DNA from: an uncultured Bacteroidota bacterium
Lineage (GTDB): Bacteria > Bacteroidota > Bacteroidia > Chitinophagales > Chitinophagaceae
Length of the DNA: 53,871 nt
Direction of reading: 5' to 3'
NCBI GenBank assembly: GCA_903906365.1
Contig: CAIVKC010000049.1
Location: 1-53,871 of the forward strand
Shown: piece by piece, positions 26,251 to 37,011 of the stretch
How the letters are laid out: every line of letters starts with the position of its first letter
Numbering within the stretch: position 1 is the first letter of the stretch
Program-made: the position numbers and the translations under genes
Notes under the pieces: model-generated
Database searches by the model: none
The model's input: the letters and a program-made list of their open reading frames with translations, nothing else
What the model was told of the DNA's origin: nothing

Positions 26251-29200
26251 TTACTCCTCTTCGTCGAATTGCATGGCCTCATGGGTGGTCTGAAGCAGTT
26301 CATATTCTTCCTTACTGCCCACGATCATATTTTCAAAGTCACGCAGCCCGGTACCGGCCGGTATCGGATGACCTGTAATTACATTTTCCTTCAGGCCGAG
26401 CATTTCGTCGGTCTTGCCCATAATGGCTGCTGATGACAGCACTTTGGTGGTTTCCTGGAAGGAAGCTGCTGAAATCCAGCTTTGCGTACCCAGGGAAGCC
26501 TTGGTGATACCAAGCAGCAAGGGCGCTGAAGTGGCGGGGTTTGCGTCCCTGAATTCGGCCAGTTTCTTATCATTGCGGCGAAGAATGGAATTTTCTTCCC
26601 TTACCTCGCGCAGGCTTACGATTTGTCCGGCCCTGAGTTTTCCGGAATCTCCCGGATCAGTGATGATCTTTTTGTCGAAGATCCAGTCATTTTCATCCAG
26701 GAATTCAAATTTGTCTACTGTATCCTCTTCCAGGAACCTTGTGTCTCCCGGATCGACGATGGTCAGTTTACGCATCATCTGCCGGACGATAACTTCAATA
26801 TGTTTGTCGTTGATTTTTACGCCCTGCAAACGGTAAACTTCCTGGATTTCATTGACCACATATTCCTGCACGGCAAAGGGTCCCTTGATGGACAGGATAT
26901 CTGCGGGTGCTGTCTGACCATCAGAGAGCTGGGCGCCGGCCTTGATAAAGTCACCGTCCTGCGCCAGAATCTGCCTGGTCAGGGGCACCAGGTATTTTTT
27001 GACCACACCATCCCTTGCCTCTACAATGATCTCACGGTTACCCCTTTTGATGTTACCAAAAGTGACCACTCCGTCGATTTCGGAAACAATGGCCGGGTTA
27101 CCCGGATTACGTGCTTCAAACAATTCGGTTACACGAGGCAGACCCCCGGTGATATCCCTCAATTTGCCCAGCACGCGCGGTATTTTCACAATTACCTGTC
27201 CGGCCCTTACGTCATCGCCTTCTTCCATCACGATGTGGCTGCCCACTGGCAGGTTATATGATTTGACTTCCTTGGCTCCTTCAATATTGATGGACGGAAG
27301 TTTTGTTTTATCCTTGGTTTCAATAACCACCTTTTCACGGTGACCGGTCTGTTCATCGGCCTCTTCCCTGTAGGTAATTCCTTCAATGACCGCGTCAAAT
27401 TTGACTGACCCGGAAATTTCAGAAATAACCACATTATTAAAGGGATCCCAAGTACAGATGATATCTCCCTTGTTGACCTTCTGTCCGTCTTTCACGTTCA
27501 GGGTAGCACCATAGGGTACGTTGTTGGTGATCAGCAGGCGGTCATTTTTCACATCCATGATACGCACCTCACCGGTGCGTCCGATAACGATTTGAACCTT
27601 ATTGCCATCATTGCCGTCAGCAACAACCGTGCGCAGACCGTCGAACTGGATGGTGCCTTCAAATTTGGCAATCATCGTGGATTCAACGGAGGCTGAACCG
27701 GCCACACCACCCACGTGGAAAGTACGCAGTGTCAGCTGGGTTCCGGGTTCACCGATGGACTGTGCTGCAATAATACCTACCGCATCGCCCTTTTGTGTTG
27801 TATAACCCGTCGCCAGGTTTTTGCCATAACATTTTACGCAAACGCCCCTCTTGCTTTCGCAGGTGAGCACCGAACGTATATCAATGCTTTCAATGCCTGA
27901 CTCCTCAATATGTTTGGCTATATCCTCTGCTATCTCCTCACCGGCACCTACAATGAGTTTGTCTGTGACAGGATCATAAACATCATGCAGGGAAGTACGT
28001 CCGAGTATCCGGTCATATAATGGTTCAACGATATCCTCATTGTCCTTGAGGGCGGAGGTGGAAATTCCTCTTAAGGTTCCGCAATCCTCTTCTGTGATAA
28101 CGACATCCTGGGCAACGTCCACCAGACGGCGGGTCAGGTAACCTGCATCCGCTGTTTTGAGGGCCGTATCGGCCAGACCCTTGCGGGCACCGTGGGTTGA
28201 AATGAAATAGTCCAGAACGTTCAGCCCGCCTTTAAAATTGGAAAGGATCGGGTTTTCGATGATTTCAGAACCGGTGGAGCCGGATTTACGGGGTTTGGCC
28301 ATAAGTCCCCTGATGCCGGCCAGCTGTTTAATCTGCTGTTTGGATCCGCGGGCACCTGAATCAAGCATCATATAAACCGAGTTGAATCCCTGCTTGTCCG
28401 CAGCCAGTTCACGTATCAGCGTTTCTGTGATGCGCGTGTCCACGCGGGACCAAATATCCACGATCTGGTTATACCTTTCATTGTTGGTTATCAGACCCAT
28501 GTTGTAATTGTCCCAGACTTCATCGACTTCCACCTTGGCGCTGTCAAGCAGCTTCTCTTTGGTGTCAGGGATGATGAGGTCATTGATATTGAAGGACAAT
28601 CCACCACGGAAGGCCATACGGAAACCCAGTTGTTTGATATCATCCAGGAATTTGGCAGTCTTGGGGACATTGGTCCATTTGATGATATCCCCGATGATTT
28701 CACGCAGTGATTTTTTGGTCAGCAGCGCATTGATAAAGCCGGCCTGTGCGGGAACATGCTGGTTAAACAGCACACGTCCCACGGTGGTTTCCAGCAATTT
28801 ATTTTCCAGTTCCCCGTTGTCCTTTCTCACATTCACTTTCACCCGGATGAAGGCGTGGAGGTCAACCCTTCCTTCGTTATAGGCGATGATGACTTCTTCG
28901 GGACTGTAAAAAGCCTTGCCTTCCCCGCGCACTTTTTCAGTGGGGGTGGATTTCTTTCCCTTGGTGATATAATAGAGGCCCAGTACCATGTCCTGGGAAG
29001 GCAGGGTGATGGGTGTTCCGTTCTGCGGATTGAGGATATTGTGGGAGGAAAGCATCAGCAATTGTGCTTCCAGTACAGCTGCGCTGCTCAGGGGCACGTG
29101 AACGGCCATCTGGTCACCGTCAAAATCCGCATTGAAGGAGGTGGTAACCAGCGGATGAAGCTGGATGGCCTTTCCTTCAATCAGTTTTGGCTGAAATGCC

Positions 29201-30546
29201 TGGATGGACAATCTGTGCAGTGTGGGGGCCCGGTTCAGCATGACAGGATGCCCTTTCAATATATTTTCAAGGATGTCCCATACAATCGCTTCCTTTTTGT
29301 CAACCAGTTTCCTGGCGCTCTTGACGGTCTTGACAATTCCTCTTTCGATGAGTTTGCGGATGATAAATGGCTTGAAGAGTTCAGCCGCCATATCCTTTGG
29401 CAGACCGCATTCATGAATTTTCAGTTCTGGTCCAACCACGATGACCGAACGGCCGGAATAATCCACGCGCTTACCGAGCAGGTTCTGGCGGAAACGACCC
29501 TGCTTTCCTTTGAGCACATCACTCAGGGATTTGAGCGCACGGCCGCCTTCTGCCTTAACTGCATTTGATTTGCGGGAATTATCGAAGAGGCTGTCGATGG
29601 CTTCCTGCAACATTCTTTTCTCATTCCTCAGGATGACCTCCGGAGCCTTGATTTCCAGGAGGCGTTTGAGGCGGTTGTTGCGGATGATTACCCTGCGATA
29701 GAGGTCATTGAGGTCGGAAGACGCAAACCTTCCGCCATCCAGGGGAACCAGCGGACGAAGTTCAGGAGGAATAACAGGAATATATTGCATCACCATCCAT
29801 TCCGGACGATTGGTAATTCTTGTATTGGCGTCCCGGAAACTTTCCACCACACTGAGGCGCTTGAGGGCATCGGCTTTGCGCTGCTGGGAGGTTTCGTTGG
29901 CGGCAGCTGCACGCAAATCAAAACTCAGCTGGTCCAGGTCGATACGCTGAAGCATATCATGCACCGCTTCTGCGCCCATTTTGGCAATGAATTTATTGGG
30001 ATCATCATCAGGCAGGTACTGGTTGTCTTTGGGAAGGGTATCCAAAATATCCAGATACTCTTCTTCAGTAAGCAGGTCACCGTAATTTTGTCCCTTATCA
30101 GCCCGGATACCGGACTGGATCACCACAAATCTTTCATAATATACGATGGTCTCCAGTTTCTTGGAGCTCATGCCCAGCAGGTAGCCGATTTTATTGGGAA
30201 GGCTCTTAAAATACCAGATATGTACAACAGGTACTACCAGTTTAATATGTCCCATGCGCTCACGCCTGACCTTCTTCTCCGTTACTTCCACCCCGCAGCG
30301 ATCGCACACGATGCCTTTGTAACGGATCCTTTTGTACTTTCCGCAGGCACATTCATAATCCTTCACCGGTCCGAAAATACGCTCGCAGAACAAACCGTCT
30401 CTTTCAGGCTTGTAGGTACGGTAGTTGATGGTTTCGGGTTTGAGAACTTCTCCGTAAGACCTTTCCAGGATGGAATCGGGGGATGCTAACCCGATCGTAA
30501 TTTTGGAGAAGGTGGCTCTGGGACGATTTTCTTTTTTAATTGCCAT
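26251..30546 (-). CDS. rpoC: DNA-directed RNA polymerase subunit beta'
   Basis: The largest core subunit of RNA polymerase. The N-terminal zinc ribbon has C66, C68, C81 and C84 (CACGK...CDRCG). The universal catalytic loop [12 protein letters not shown] begins at N472, with D474, D476 and D478 holding the active-site Mg2+. The second zinc cluster includes [13 protein letters not shown], and the trigger-loop region precedes [16 protein letters not shown]. The length is 1431 residues from the internal ATG used by homologues ([10 protein letters not shown]). The frame is open 12 codons further upstream, but that stretch looks like leader. rpoB, normally directly upstream, is absent; the upstream flank is about 500 bases without a gene. 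Confidence 0.97.
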   Translation of the reverse strand: MAIKKENRPRATFSKITIGLASPDSILERSYGEVLKPETINYRTYKPERDGLFCERIFGPVKDYECACGKYKRIRYKGIVCDRCGVEVTEKKVRRERMGHIKLVVPVVHIWYFKSLPNKIGYLLGMSSKKLETIVYYERFVVIQSGIRADKGQNYGDLLTEEEYLDILDTLPKDNQYLPDDDPNKFIAKMGAEAVHDMLQRIDLDQLSFDLRAAAANETSQQRKADALKRLSVVESFRDANTRITNRPEWMVMQYIPVIPPELRPLVPLDGGRFASSDLNDLYRRVIIRNNRLKRLLEIKAPEVILRNEKRMLQEAIDSLFDNSRKSNAVKAEGGRALKSLSDVLKGKQGRFRQNLLGKRVDYSGRSVIVVGPELKIHECGLPKDMAAELFKPFIIRKLIERGIVKTVKSARKLVDKKEAIVWDILENILKGHPVMLNRAPTLHRLSIQAFQPKLIEGKAIQLHPLVTTSFNADFDGDQMAVHVPLSSAAVLEAQLLMLSSHNILNPQNGTPITLPSQDMVLGLYYITKGKKSTPTEKVRGEGKAFYSPEEVIIAYNEGRVDLHAFIRVKVNVRKDNGELENKLLETTVGRVLFNQHVPAQAGFINALLTKKSLREIIGDIIKWTNVPKTAKFLDDIKQLGFRMAFRGGLSFNINDLIIPDTKEKLLDSAKVEVDEVWDNYNMGLITNNERYNQIVDIWSRVDTRITETLIRELAADKQGFNSVYMMLDSGARGSKQQIKQLAGIRGLMAKPRKSGSTGSEIIENPILSNFKGGLNVLDYFISTHGARKGLADTALKTADAGYLTRRLVDVAQDVVITEEDCGTLRGISTSALKDNEDIVEPLYDRILGRTSLHDVYDPVTDKLIVGAGEEIAEDIAKHIEESGIESIDIRSVLTCESKRGVCVKCYGKNLATGYTTQKGDAVGIIAAQSIGEPGTQLTLRTFHVGGVAGSASVESTMIAKFEGTIQFDGLRTVVADGNDGNKVQIVIGRTGEVRIMDVKNDRLLITNNVPYGATLNVKDGQKVNKGDIICTWDPFNNVVISEISGSVKFDAVIEGITYREEADEQTGHREKVVIETKDKTKLPSINIEGAKEVKSYNLPVGSHIVMEEGDDVRAGQVIVKIPRVLGKLRDITGGLPRVTELFEARNPGNPAIVSEIDGVVTFGNIKRGNREIIVEARDGVVKKYLVPLTRQILAQDGDFIKAGAQLSDGQTAPADILSIKGPFAVQEYVVNEIQEVYRLQGVKINDKHIEVIVRQMMRKLTIVDPGDTRFLEEDTVDKFEFLDENDWIFDKKIITDPGDSGKLRAGQIVSLREVREENSILRRNDKKLAEFRDANPATSAPLLLGITKASLGTQSWISAASFQETTKVLSSAAIMGKTDEMLGLKENVITGHPIPAGTGLRDFENMIVGSKEEYELLQTTHEAMQFDEEE

Positions 30547-31043
30547 ATTACAATATGAGGTTTTTAGAATTCCTATTGACAAACCAGCGCAGCAGACTTT
30601 TCCGGGTATTTGTGTACCCTGTCATTCTCATGCACTTACTCTGGTGAACATCAATAATTTAGACCAGGGAATTTATTGAAAAATGCCAGCAAACCTAAAT
30701 TAAGGAGGGCAAAGGTAAGTACTAAACTCTGAAAAACCATATAATTCCTGCACCACATACCCCCCAATTCAGCACTTCATCGCCCGCAAGCCGACGGTTT
30801 CCTTATTTTGAGCGGCCCGCACATAGTCAGGGTCTCAGTATCTGCCCTTAAAAGCATACAATAGATTAATTAACAAATACTTGCACCTAAACTGTTTTAT
30901 TGCGGCTCCAAAGGTCGCTCAAAGGCCCAGGGGGAGACCTATCCCGGACTGGGCAGCGTAACATATTTAATTAGTATAATATATGTGCTGGCCGGCCGCC
31001 AGCGGGCCGCCCCGCAAGATCGAAAAAATGACTCCTCCCTCCT
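30547..31043. other. Intergenic stretch upstream of rpoC, no gene seen
   Basis: No protein-coding frame with recognisable content and no tRNA, RNase P, tmRNA or SRP RNA signature was found. It contains the rpoC promoter candidate. An inverted repeat at 30925-30954 has outer arms GCCCAG/CTGGGC and an inner GGGG/TCCC pairing. A GC-rich patch at about 30989-31012 holds the palindrome GGCCGGCC. Base composition swings from AT-rich to GC-rich several times, which is unlike the flanking genes. A small RNA or a scar of lost genes is possible. Confidence 0.5.
30710..30736 (-). promoter_or_regulatory. Bacteroidota-type promoter for rpoC
   Basis: On the minus strand TACCTTTG (30710-30717) is an exact TAnnTTTG -7 element, and a T-rich TTTTT (30732-30736) stands at the -33 position. 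The leader to the rpoC ATG would be about 155 bases. This supports transcription of rpoC from its own promoter instead of from an rpoB read-through. Confidence 0.5.
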
Positions 31044-32654
31044 TCAGGAATGAATCCTCCGCAGGATGATCAGGCCCCTGTCCCTGTATCCCACTTCAAA
31101 ACCCTCTTTGATGCTAAGGGGCAGGCCATCATACTGACCATCGGTGAATAGTACCAGGTAGTTAACCTGGAACTTATCCAGGTCCCGGATAAGTTCTTCG
31201 GGGTGCTGATAGGAGGCGATGCCCCCGTAATCATGGAGGTCCGAGAGGAAAAGGGGGCTCCAGAGGTCCTCGCTGTAATAACCCGCCATATGACTACCTG
31301 CCGGAATATGTGCGCTGATTTTCATGGCCGTTTCATAGGCATCCTTATTGACGTTGATGCGGGTGATGATATAATTGCCGGTTGTATACAAAAAAGGCAC
31401 CACTGCCACTGCCGCCAGGATCCCACGCACCCGGGGTGCGGCCCTGGCCAGCACAAAAAAAAGCAGGCGGAACACCAGCAGGGTGGACAAAATGAGCAGA
31501 ATCCACACATACCTTGGTTCCACGCTCAGCAACAGGTAACCCGATATATACAAGGCTACAAAACCTGCCATGCTGCCCAGGGGGGGCCAGTTGAAAAACA
31601 GCGCCCTTCTGGCCCTGTCAGTAACCAGGAACATCCCCACCGGCAGGATAAATAGCAGCAGGAAAGGATATTTCCCAACTGTCATATACCCCAGTTTTTT
31701 TGCGTTGAGGTAGATCAGTTTGAGGTATACCATCCAGTCCTTGTGATATACCGGGTGCGGACCGGAATGGCTGTAAATCCAGGGCATGTCTTCCCAGCTG
31801 AAATAAGCCTCCGGGTAAGGCAGGGCGCGCAGTATATGCTCCGATTCGAAGGGATGGCGGATGACCCCCTGTGCGTCAAGTATGGAAATGATGTATGGGC
31901 CGGCGGAGGAGAGCATCCATTGCTGGTATTTCCAGTGCATGGCGGCCGACCATAACCCGGCCATTAGCAAAAAAAGAAGGGCTGTTTTTGCCAGACCCAG
32001 GAGCTGGCCTTTTTGCTGGCGCCTGGTGTAGAACATTAAGGCGGTTTTCCAAATCAAAAAAGCCAGGAAGAAATAAAAACAATAGGCCTTTGACAGATAC
32101 AGCAGGCCACCTGCCAGTCCGCAGAGCCAGGCAGAGCGGTATAACCGGCCGGAGAGATCCAGTTCCAGCAGCCAGAGCAGCAATACCAGGGTGAGCAGAT
32201 CAGGGGTAATGGTATTAAAATGAAGGATCAGCAATTCAAGGGCACAGCTGACCAGCATGGAAAAACGGTATACAGCCGGCAAATCGGCGCAGTAGCGTCG
32301 CACAAGGCCTCCTACCTGATAGAGCAGCGAAGCCGCCAGCAGGATATTGAGCAGCCTGAAGGCAATCATTTCCTGCAATCCGGCCCGGATTAGGGGAGCC
32401 AGCATCCAGCATAAAAGTGGAGACCAGCAACCGTTGACAGCAGCCCGCAGGTTACCTTCGGCATAATACCGGGCGATTCTCAGGTAGGCAATGCCGTCCG
32501 GGTTCAGGTGGTAACGGAAAAAGGGCAGCAAGGCCAGGGACAGCATGATAAATGCCAGTGTGACGGGCAGATAAAAAGAGTTTTTTTTCCATGGCTGACC
32601 GGGGAAAGCCCCTGCGGTTATGTTATTCATGTTATGGGGGGAATGGTCCGGCAA
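31044..32654 (-). CDS. Polytopic membrane glycosyltransferase-like protein (ArnT/PMT-like)
   Basis: A 536-residue integral membrane protein with about 10-12 hydrophobic helices. After the first helix comes YHLNPDGIAYLRIARYYAEGNLRAAVNGCWSPLL (about 47-80), in which an Asp-containing first loop precedes W-S-P. This is the arrangement of GT-C enzymes that use polyprenyl-phosphate sugars, such as ArnT or protein mannosyltransferases. The C-terminal 90 residues (after the last helix) form a soluble domain. Donor and acceptor are unknown. The start lies four bases after the stop of the helical-repeat gene, so the two are very probably one transcript. Confidence 0.7.
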   Translation of the reverse strand: MPDHSPHNMNNITAGAFPGQPWKKNSFYLPVTLAFIMLSLALLPFFRYHLNPDGIAYLRIARYYAEGNLRAAVNGCWSPLLCWMLAPLIRAGLQEMIAFRLLNILLAASLLYQVGGLVRRYCADLPAVYRFSMLVSCALELLILHFNTITPDLLTLVLLLWLLELDLSGRLYRSAWLCGLAGGLLYLSKAYCFYFFLAFLIWKTALMFYTRRQQKGQLLGLAKTALLFLLMAGLWSAAMHWKYQQWMLSSAGPYIISILDAQGVIRHPFESEHILRALPYPEAYFSWEDMPWIYSHSGPHPVYHKDWMVYLKLIYLNAKKLGYMTVGKYPFLLLFILPVGMFLVTDRARRALFFNWPPLGSMAGFVALYISGYLLLSVEPRYVWILLILSTLLVFRLLFFVLARAAPRVRGILAAVAVVPFLYTTGNYIITRINVNKDAYETAMKISAHIPAGSHMAGYYSEDLWSPLFLSDLHDYGGIASYQHPEELIRDLDKFQVNYLVLFTDGQYDGLPLSIKEGFEVGYRDRGLIILRRIHS

Positions 32655-32658
32655 GGGC

Positions 32659-34206
32659 CTATTCCCTGCTTCTTTTTAAAAAGTTTTCCCGAAGAATGTC
32701 CTGAACGGGGACATTGCGGATCTTGCTTTCCAGCCAGGAGATGATATCCAGGTAGGCAAAAGCCCGGGTGGCAAACGGGTTTTTCTCCAGCATTTTGAGT
32801 TTGACCAGTAATTTTTCAAACTCCGGCCTGAGTTTGGAAGGCGGAACCCGGAAGGATTGCCGCAGAAAATGAAATATTTCTTCCTCCACGACCCCCAGGT
32901 TCTCCATTTTGGCCATAAACCGGTACACGGATTTGATCAGGTATTCCAACAGTTGAAAATTGCCCAGTTCATAATGGGCAATCAGGTGAAGGAGCCGGGC
33001 ATAGCACTGCAGGTCGGTTCTCAGGTCCACCTTCCAGTTAATAATCTTGCTGAGGTAGTCGATGGTGCTTTCATAATCCCCGCTGCCAAAATACAGGGAA
33101 GCGATCTTGTAATAAAAAACGAATATCCTGTGCCGGTCAATATACAGGCCATATTCGACCAGTTTCTCCTCAATAAACGGAACCAGCTGAAGCCCTTCGG
33201 TAAAGGTACCCTCCATAAAGTGCCGGTTGATCCTGGAAATATTGAGATAGATAAAGGCCTGGATCCTGTTATTGTCATTTTGAAGCACAATTTTTGAATG
33301 TGCAAAATTTTCGAAGGCATGCAGGGTCTCAATGAATTTCTTATGGTTCTGCAGATCGAAATGGGCTCCCAGCAAATTGTGCAGTCCTTTGATATAATGG
33401 GTTGTCTCTATATCGATCATGAACCGTTCTTTCTCAAAGAGATCCACCCACTTTTGCGCATAGCGATAGTACAGCAGGAAATCCTGCCGGATGAACGCAT
33501 ACCAGCAATAGCTCTGGTAGAGGTAGAGTTTCTCATAGAAACCGCTGATCCGGTCCGATTCTGCAGGTAGGTGGTTATCGAAAAAGGACTGCAGGGCCCT
33601 TTCGTCCTTTTCATTGCGGGCATGCCCGTTTTTGATGTACCAGCTGTAAAGCTGCAGCGACAGGTTCGACAGGCTGCCAATCATCCGGAGGCGGTTATTG
33701 ACTTCATCGAGTTCATTGGCGAGGCGCTCGGCCCTGTCCTGCATACTGCGTGTGATATGGAGTCCTTCGATTTTTTTTTCAAAAAACAGGACCTGCAGCA
33801 GGAAGCTGAACTGGTAGTTGGCTTTGGCATTGTCCTTAATCCGGTCCAGTATCTTCAGGCTCTGCAGGTAGAGCCCCTTATTGTAGAGTATCCGCGCGTA
33901 ATCGAGCTGCTCATGGAGCTGGATATCGATATTATCCTCATTTCGGATAAGCCGCAGACTGGAAAGTATCTGTTTGTATAAATGCGCCTTGGTATTAGAA
34001 AGCTGCTGTTTGGTGATTTTCTTGTTCTTTCGGAGAAGCTGGACTTCGTCGTATTCGTCCATTTTATCCAAAGCATCGAATAACTGTATGATTTTCAAGT
34101 CCTCAGCTGGCGAATTTCGTTTAACATAGAGCTTGAAATTTCGCTTCTCTGATTTTTCCAGTGATTTAATCAGTTGAAACAGTGCGTCTGACGATCGGTT
34201 AGGCAT
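32659..34206 (-). CDS. Helical-repeat protein of unknown function
   Basis: A 515-residue protein without signal peptide or membrane helices. The first 100 residues are Lys/Asp/Glu-rich helices (LFQLIKSLEKSEKRNFKLYVKR, then KNKKITKQQLSNTKAHLYKQILSSLRLI), which could include a winged-helix or HTH-like fold. The rest is a solenoid of helix pairs that resembles degenerate TPR units (for example LQSLKILDRIKDNAKANYQFSFLLQVLFFEKK and YFGSGDYESTIDYLSKIINW). I recall similar conserved proteins in Bacteroidota but no function. It is the first gene of a two-gene unit with the membrane glycosyltransferase. Confidence 0.7.
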   Translation of the reverse strand: MPNRSSDALFQLIKSLEKSEKRNFKLYVKRNSPAEDLKIIQLFDALDKMDEYDEVQLLRKNKKITKQQLSNTKAHLYKQILSSLRLIRNEDNIDIQLHEQLDYARILYNKGLYLQSLKILDRIKDNAKANYQFSFLLQVLFFEKKIEGLHITRSMQDRAERLANELDEVNNRLRMIGSLSNLSLQLYSWYIKNGHARNEKDERALQSFFDNHLPAESDRISGFYEKLYLYQSYCWYAFIRQDFLLYYRYAQKWVDLFEKERFMIDIETTHYIKGLHNLLGAHFDLQNHKKFIETLHAFENFAHSKIVLQNDNNRIQAFIYLNISRINRHFMEGTFTEGLQLVPFIEEKLVEYGLYIDRHRIFVFYYKIASLYFGSGDYESTIDYLSKIINWKVDLRTDLQCYARLLHLIAHYELGNFQLLEYLIKSVYRFMAKMENLGVVEEEIFHFLRQSFRVPPSKLRPEFEKLLVKLKMLEKNPFATRAFAYLDIISWLESKIRNVPVQDILRENFLKRSRE

Positions 34207-34296
34207 CGTAATTTGATAACTTAAAAAGTCTTACCTGCAAAGGGTTTCACCCGATTTGGGTCCCTTTACAGAGTGTAATATATTAACAATTATGAT

Positions 34297-34327
34297 TTTA
34301 GATTCATTCCAATCAAAGGTAATTTCG
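34297..34327 (+). promoter_or_regulatory. Possible promoter of leuA
   Basis: TTTA at 34297-34300 and TAATTTCG at 34320-34327, 19 bases apart, fit TTTG-N19-TAnnTTTG with one mismatch in each element. The leader to leuA would be about 78 bases. The same TTCG ending is seen in the promoter before the ilv leader peptide. Confidence 0.4.
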
Positions 34328-34363
34328 GAAATTCAGGTTGCTTGCCCTTTTTTTGTTTTAATA

Positions 34364-34393
34364 CAAATGTAATCAGCCTGCTTTTTGCTGCAA
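34364..34393 (-). promoter_or_regulatory. Promoter of the helical-repeat/glycosyltransferase unit
   Basis: On the minus strand TACATTTG (34364-34371) is an exact -7 match and TTG (34391-34393) lies 19 bases upstream of it. The leader would be about 150 bases and is antisense to the leuA leader, so the two divergent transcripts overlap. Confidence 0.5.
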
Positions 34394-34410
34394 CTTTAAA
34401 AATCATTTTT

Positions 34411-35583
34411 ATGCCTGATAAAAAAATATTCATTTTTGACACTACCCTTCGGGATGGCGAACAGGTACCAGGCTGCAAATTAAACACCAAAGAAAAGGTT
34501 GAACTGGCCCTTCAACTCGAAGAACTCGGCGTGGATATCATTGAAGCCGGTTTCCCCATTTCCAGCCCGGGGGATTTCAGTTCCGTGGAGGAAATTTCCA
34601 AAATCATCCGAAATGCCACGGTCTGCGGGCTGTCACGCGCCGTAAAAAAGGACATCGAGGTGGCCGGACAGGCACTCAAATACGCCAAAAGACCCCGTAT
34701 TCATACCGGGATCGGCACATCCGACCTGCACATTAAAAGCAAATTCAATGCTACCCGGGAAGAAATACTGCAACGGGCAGTGCAGGCTGTTGGCTGGGCC
34801 CGTCAGTTTACAGACGACGTGGAATTCTATGCAGAGGACGCCGGCCGCACGGACAATGATTATCTGGCAAAGGTCATAGAAGCGGTGATTGCAGCAGGAG
34901 CGACGACTGTCAACATCCCCGATACCACCGGGTATTGCCTTCCTCACCAATACGGGGAAAAAATCGCCTACCTTATTTCCCATGTCCCCAACATTGACAA
35001 GGCCGTTATTTCCTGTCATTGTCACAATGATCTTGGCCTGGCAACCGCCAATTCCATTGCGGGCATCATCAGCGGCGCAAGACAAATCGAGTGCACCATC
35101 AACGGGCTGGGTGAAAGAGCCGGCAACACTTCCCTGGAGGAGGTTGCCATGGTCATTAAGCAGCATAAAAAAGACCTCGGTTTCTATACCAGCATCAAGA
35201 GCCAGATGCTTAACCCCATCAGCAGGATTGTTTCGGAAACCATGCGTATGCCAGTTCAGCCCAACAAAGCCATTGTGGGTTCCAACGCCTTTTCCCATTC
35301 TTCGGGCATTCACCAGGATGGCTTCCTAAAGGATGCCCTCACTTATGAGATCATAAATCCCGAAGAGGTCGGAGCCGACGGTTCCAAAATCGTGCTTACG
35401 GCAAGAAGCGGCAGAAGCGCTCTGGCCCATCGGTTGGCCAAGCTCGGATATGAATATACACGCAACGATATTGATGTGCTCTACCAGCGTTTTCTGGCCG
35501 TGGCAGATACCAAAAAAGAAGTAATGGAAGAGGACCTTCACCAGCTGGCTAAACAATACCAGCCTGAATCCGCTACCGCCTAA
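34411..35583 (+). CDS. leuA: 2-isopropylmalate synthase (short form without regulatory domain)
   Basis: The first committed step of leucine synthesis: condenses acetyl-CoA with 2-oxoisovalerate. It is a DRE-TIM metallolyase, with DTTLRDGEQ (10-18) containing catalytic R14 and metal ligand D15, and [13 protein letters not shown] supplying the metal-binding His pair. [16 protein letters not shown] is the acetyl-CoA/catalytic block, which fits LeuA over citramalate or homocitrate synthase. The length is 390 residues, about 120 short of full LeuA; the C-terminal LeuA dimer domain that binds leucine is absent. The ATG at 34411 is chosen because the protein then begins at the conserved [15 protein letters not shown]; the frame runs open upstream through non-conserved sequence. 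Confidence 0.93.
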   Translation: MPDKKIFIFDTTLRDGEQVPGCKLNTKEKVELALQLEELGVDIIEAGFPISSPGDFSSVEEISKIIRNATVCGLSRAVKKDIEVAGQALKYAKRPRIHTGIGTSDLHIKSKFNATREEILQRAVQAVGWARQFTDDVEFYAEDAGRTDNDYLAKVIEAVIAAGATTVNIPDTTGYCLPHQYGEKIAYLISHVPNIDKAVISCHCHNDLGLATANSIAGIISGARQIECTINGLGERAGNTSLEEVAMVIKQHKKDLGFYTSIKSQMLNPISRIVSETMRMPVQPNKAIVGSNAFSHSSGIHQDGFLKDALTYEIINPEEVGADGSKIVLTARSGRSALAHRLAKLGYEYTRNDIDVLYQRFLAVADTKKEVMEEDLHQLAKQYQPESATA

Positions 35584-35593
35584 AGAATTGAAT

Positions 35594-36991
35594 ATGACAA
35601 AAACACTATTTGAAAAGATCTGGGATAAGCACGTAATCAGGACCATCGACGGGGGGCCTTCGGTGCTTTACATCGACAAGCATTTTATCCACGAAGTTAC
35701 CAGCCCGCAGGCCTTCCGGGGGCTGGAGAAAAGGGGCCAGAAAGTATTCAGGCCAAAGCAGATAGTGGCTACCGCAGACCACAATGTGCCCACCGTGGAT
35801 CAGCATCTGCCCATCAAGGATGAACTCTCCAGACTGCAGGTACAGCAACTCATCGAAAACTGTCGCAACAACGATATCGAACTCTATGGCCTGGGTCATC
35901 CGTTCCAGGGAATTGTGCATGTCATCGGACCCGAACTGGGCATAACCCAGCCGGGCATGACTATTGTTTGCGGCGACAGCCACACGAGCACCCACGGGGC
36001 ATTCGGAACGATTGCCTTTGGTATAGGAACCAGCGAAGTGGAAATGGTCATGGGAACCCAGTGTCTGCTGCAGGCAAAACCCAAACTGATGAGGATAAAC
36101 ATTGAAGGGACACTGAACCGGGGAGTACTTTCAAAGGACATCATCCTGTATATCATCTCCAGGATTTCGGCCAGCGGCGCCACAGGGTACTTTGTGGAAT
36201 ATGCCGGATCCGCCATCCGCGGCTTATCGATGGAAGCCAGGATGACCATCTGCAATATGAGCATTGAAATGGGGGCAAAAGGCGGCATGATAGCTCCCGA
36301 TGATATCACTTTTGCATATTTAAAAGGGCGGCCTTTCGCCCCCCAGGGGGAAGCCTGGACAAAGGCACTCGCTGCCTGGAAAGAACTTTACAGTGATCCC
36401 GGGGCGGCCTTTGATATGGAAATCCACATTGATGCAAAGGACATCGAACCCATGATTACCTACGGAACCAACCCTGGCATGGGCATTGCCGTTACCGGTC
36501 AAATTCCCAGCCTGCAGGAAGTCGACGATAAGGAAAGACCCTCTTTTGAAAAGTCCCTGCAATACATGGGACTGGAACCAGGTTCCCGGATGAAGGGCAA
36601 AAAAGTGGATTATGTGTTTATCGGCAGTTGCACCAACTCTCGCATAGAAGACCTTCGTATGGTGGCTTCCTTTGTCAAAGGAAAACAGAAGGCATCGGAT
36701 GTGGAGGTATGGATTGTGCCGGGCAGCAAACAGGTGGAAAAACAGGCCACCGAAGAAGGTATCGATAAGGTCTTTGAAGCTGCCGGATTTCATCTTCGCC
36801 AGCCAGGCTGTTCGGCCTGTCTGGGCATGAATGAAGACAAGATCCCCGCGGGCAAGTATTGCATATCCACGTCCAACCGGAATTTCGAAGGCAGGCAGGG
36901 GCCCAACGCCAGGACCCTGCTGGCGTCTCCGCTGACAGCGGCCCTGGCAGCCATCACAGGAGAAGTAGGTGACGTAAGGGAATTTATCTAA
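35594..36991 (+). CDS. leuC: 3-isopropylmalate dehydratase, large subunit
   Basis: With LeuD it isomerises 2-isopropylmalate to 3-isopropylmalate through dehydration and rehydration, using a [4Fe-4S] cluster in an aconitase-like active site. The three cluster ligands are C346 (GSCTNSR), C406 and C409 (CSACLGMN), almost the same positions as in the Escherichia coli enzyme. The N-terminus has [10 protein letters not shown] and the substrate motif DHNVPT. The length is 466 residues. The ATG two codons inside the open frame is taken as start; a TTG precedes it. It follows leuA after 10 bases. Confidence 0.96.
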   Translation: MTKTLFEKIWDKHVIRTIDGGPSVLYIDKHFIHEVTSPQAFRGLEKRGQKVFRPKQIVATADHNVPTVDQHLPIKDELSRLQVQQLIENCRNNDIELYGLGHPFQGIVHVIGPELGITQPGMTIVCGDSHTSTHGAFGTIAFGIGTSEVEMVMGTQCLLQAKPKLMRINIEGTLNRGVLSKDIILYIISRISASGATGYFVEYAGSAIRGLSMEARMTICNMSIEMGAKGGMIAPDDITFAYLKGRPFAPQGEAWTKALAAWKELYSDPGAAFDMEIHIDAKDIEPMITYGTNPGMGIAVTGQIPSLQEVDDKERPSFEKSLQYMGLEPGSRMKGKKVDYVFIGSCTNSRIEDLRMVASFVKGKQKASDVEVWIVPGSKQVEKQATEEGIDKVFEAAGFHLRQPGCSACLGMNEDKIPAGKYCISTSNRNFEGRQGPNARTLLASPLTAALAAITGEVGDVREFI

Positions 36992-37011
36992 TCAAGCAGA
37001 AGAAGTTGACT

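Noticed and set aside
30601-31020. RNase P RNA, tmRNA, SRP RNA or a tRNA in the gap upstream of rpoC
   Set aside because: None of the hallmark conserved segments of these RNAs can be found on either strand.
34333-34410. A leader peptide for leuA
   Set aside because: No short ORF rich in Leu codons and no terminator stem exist in the leuA leader.
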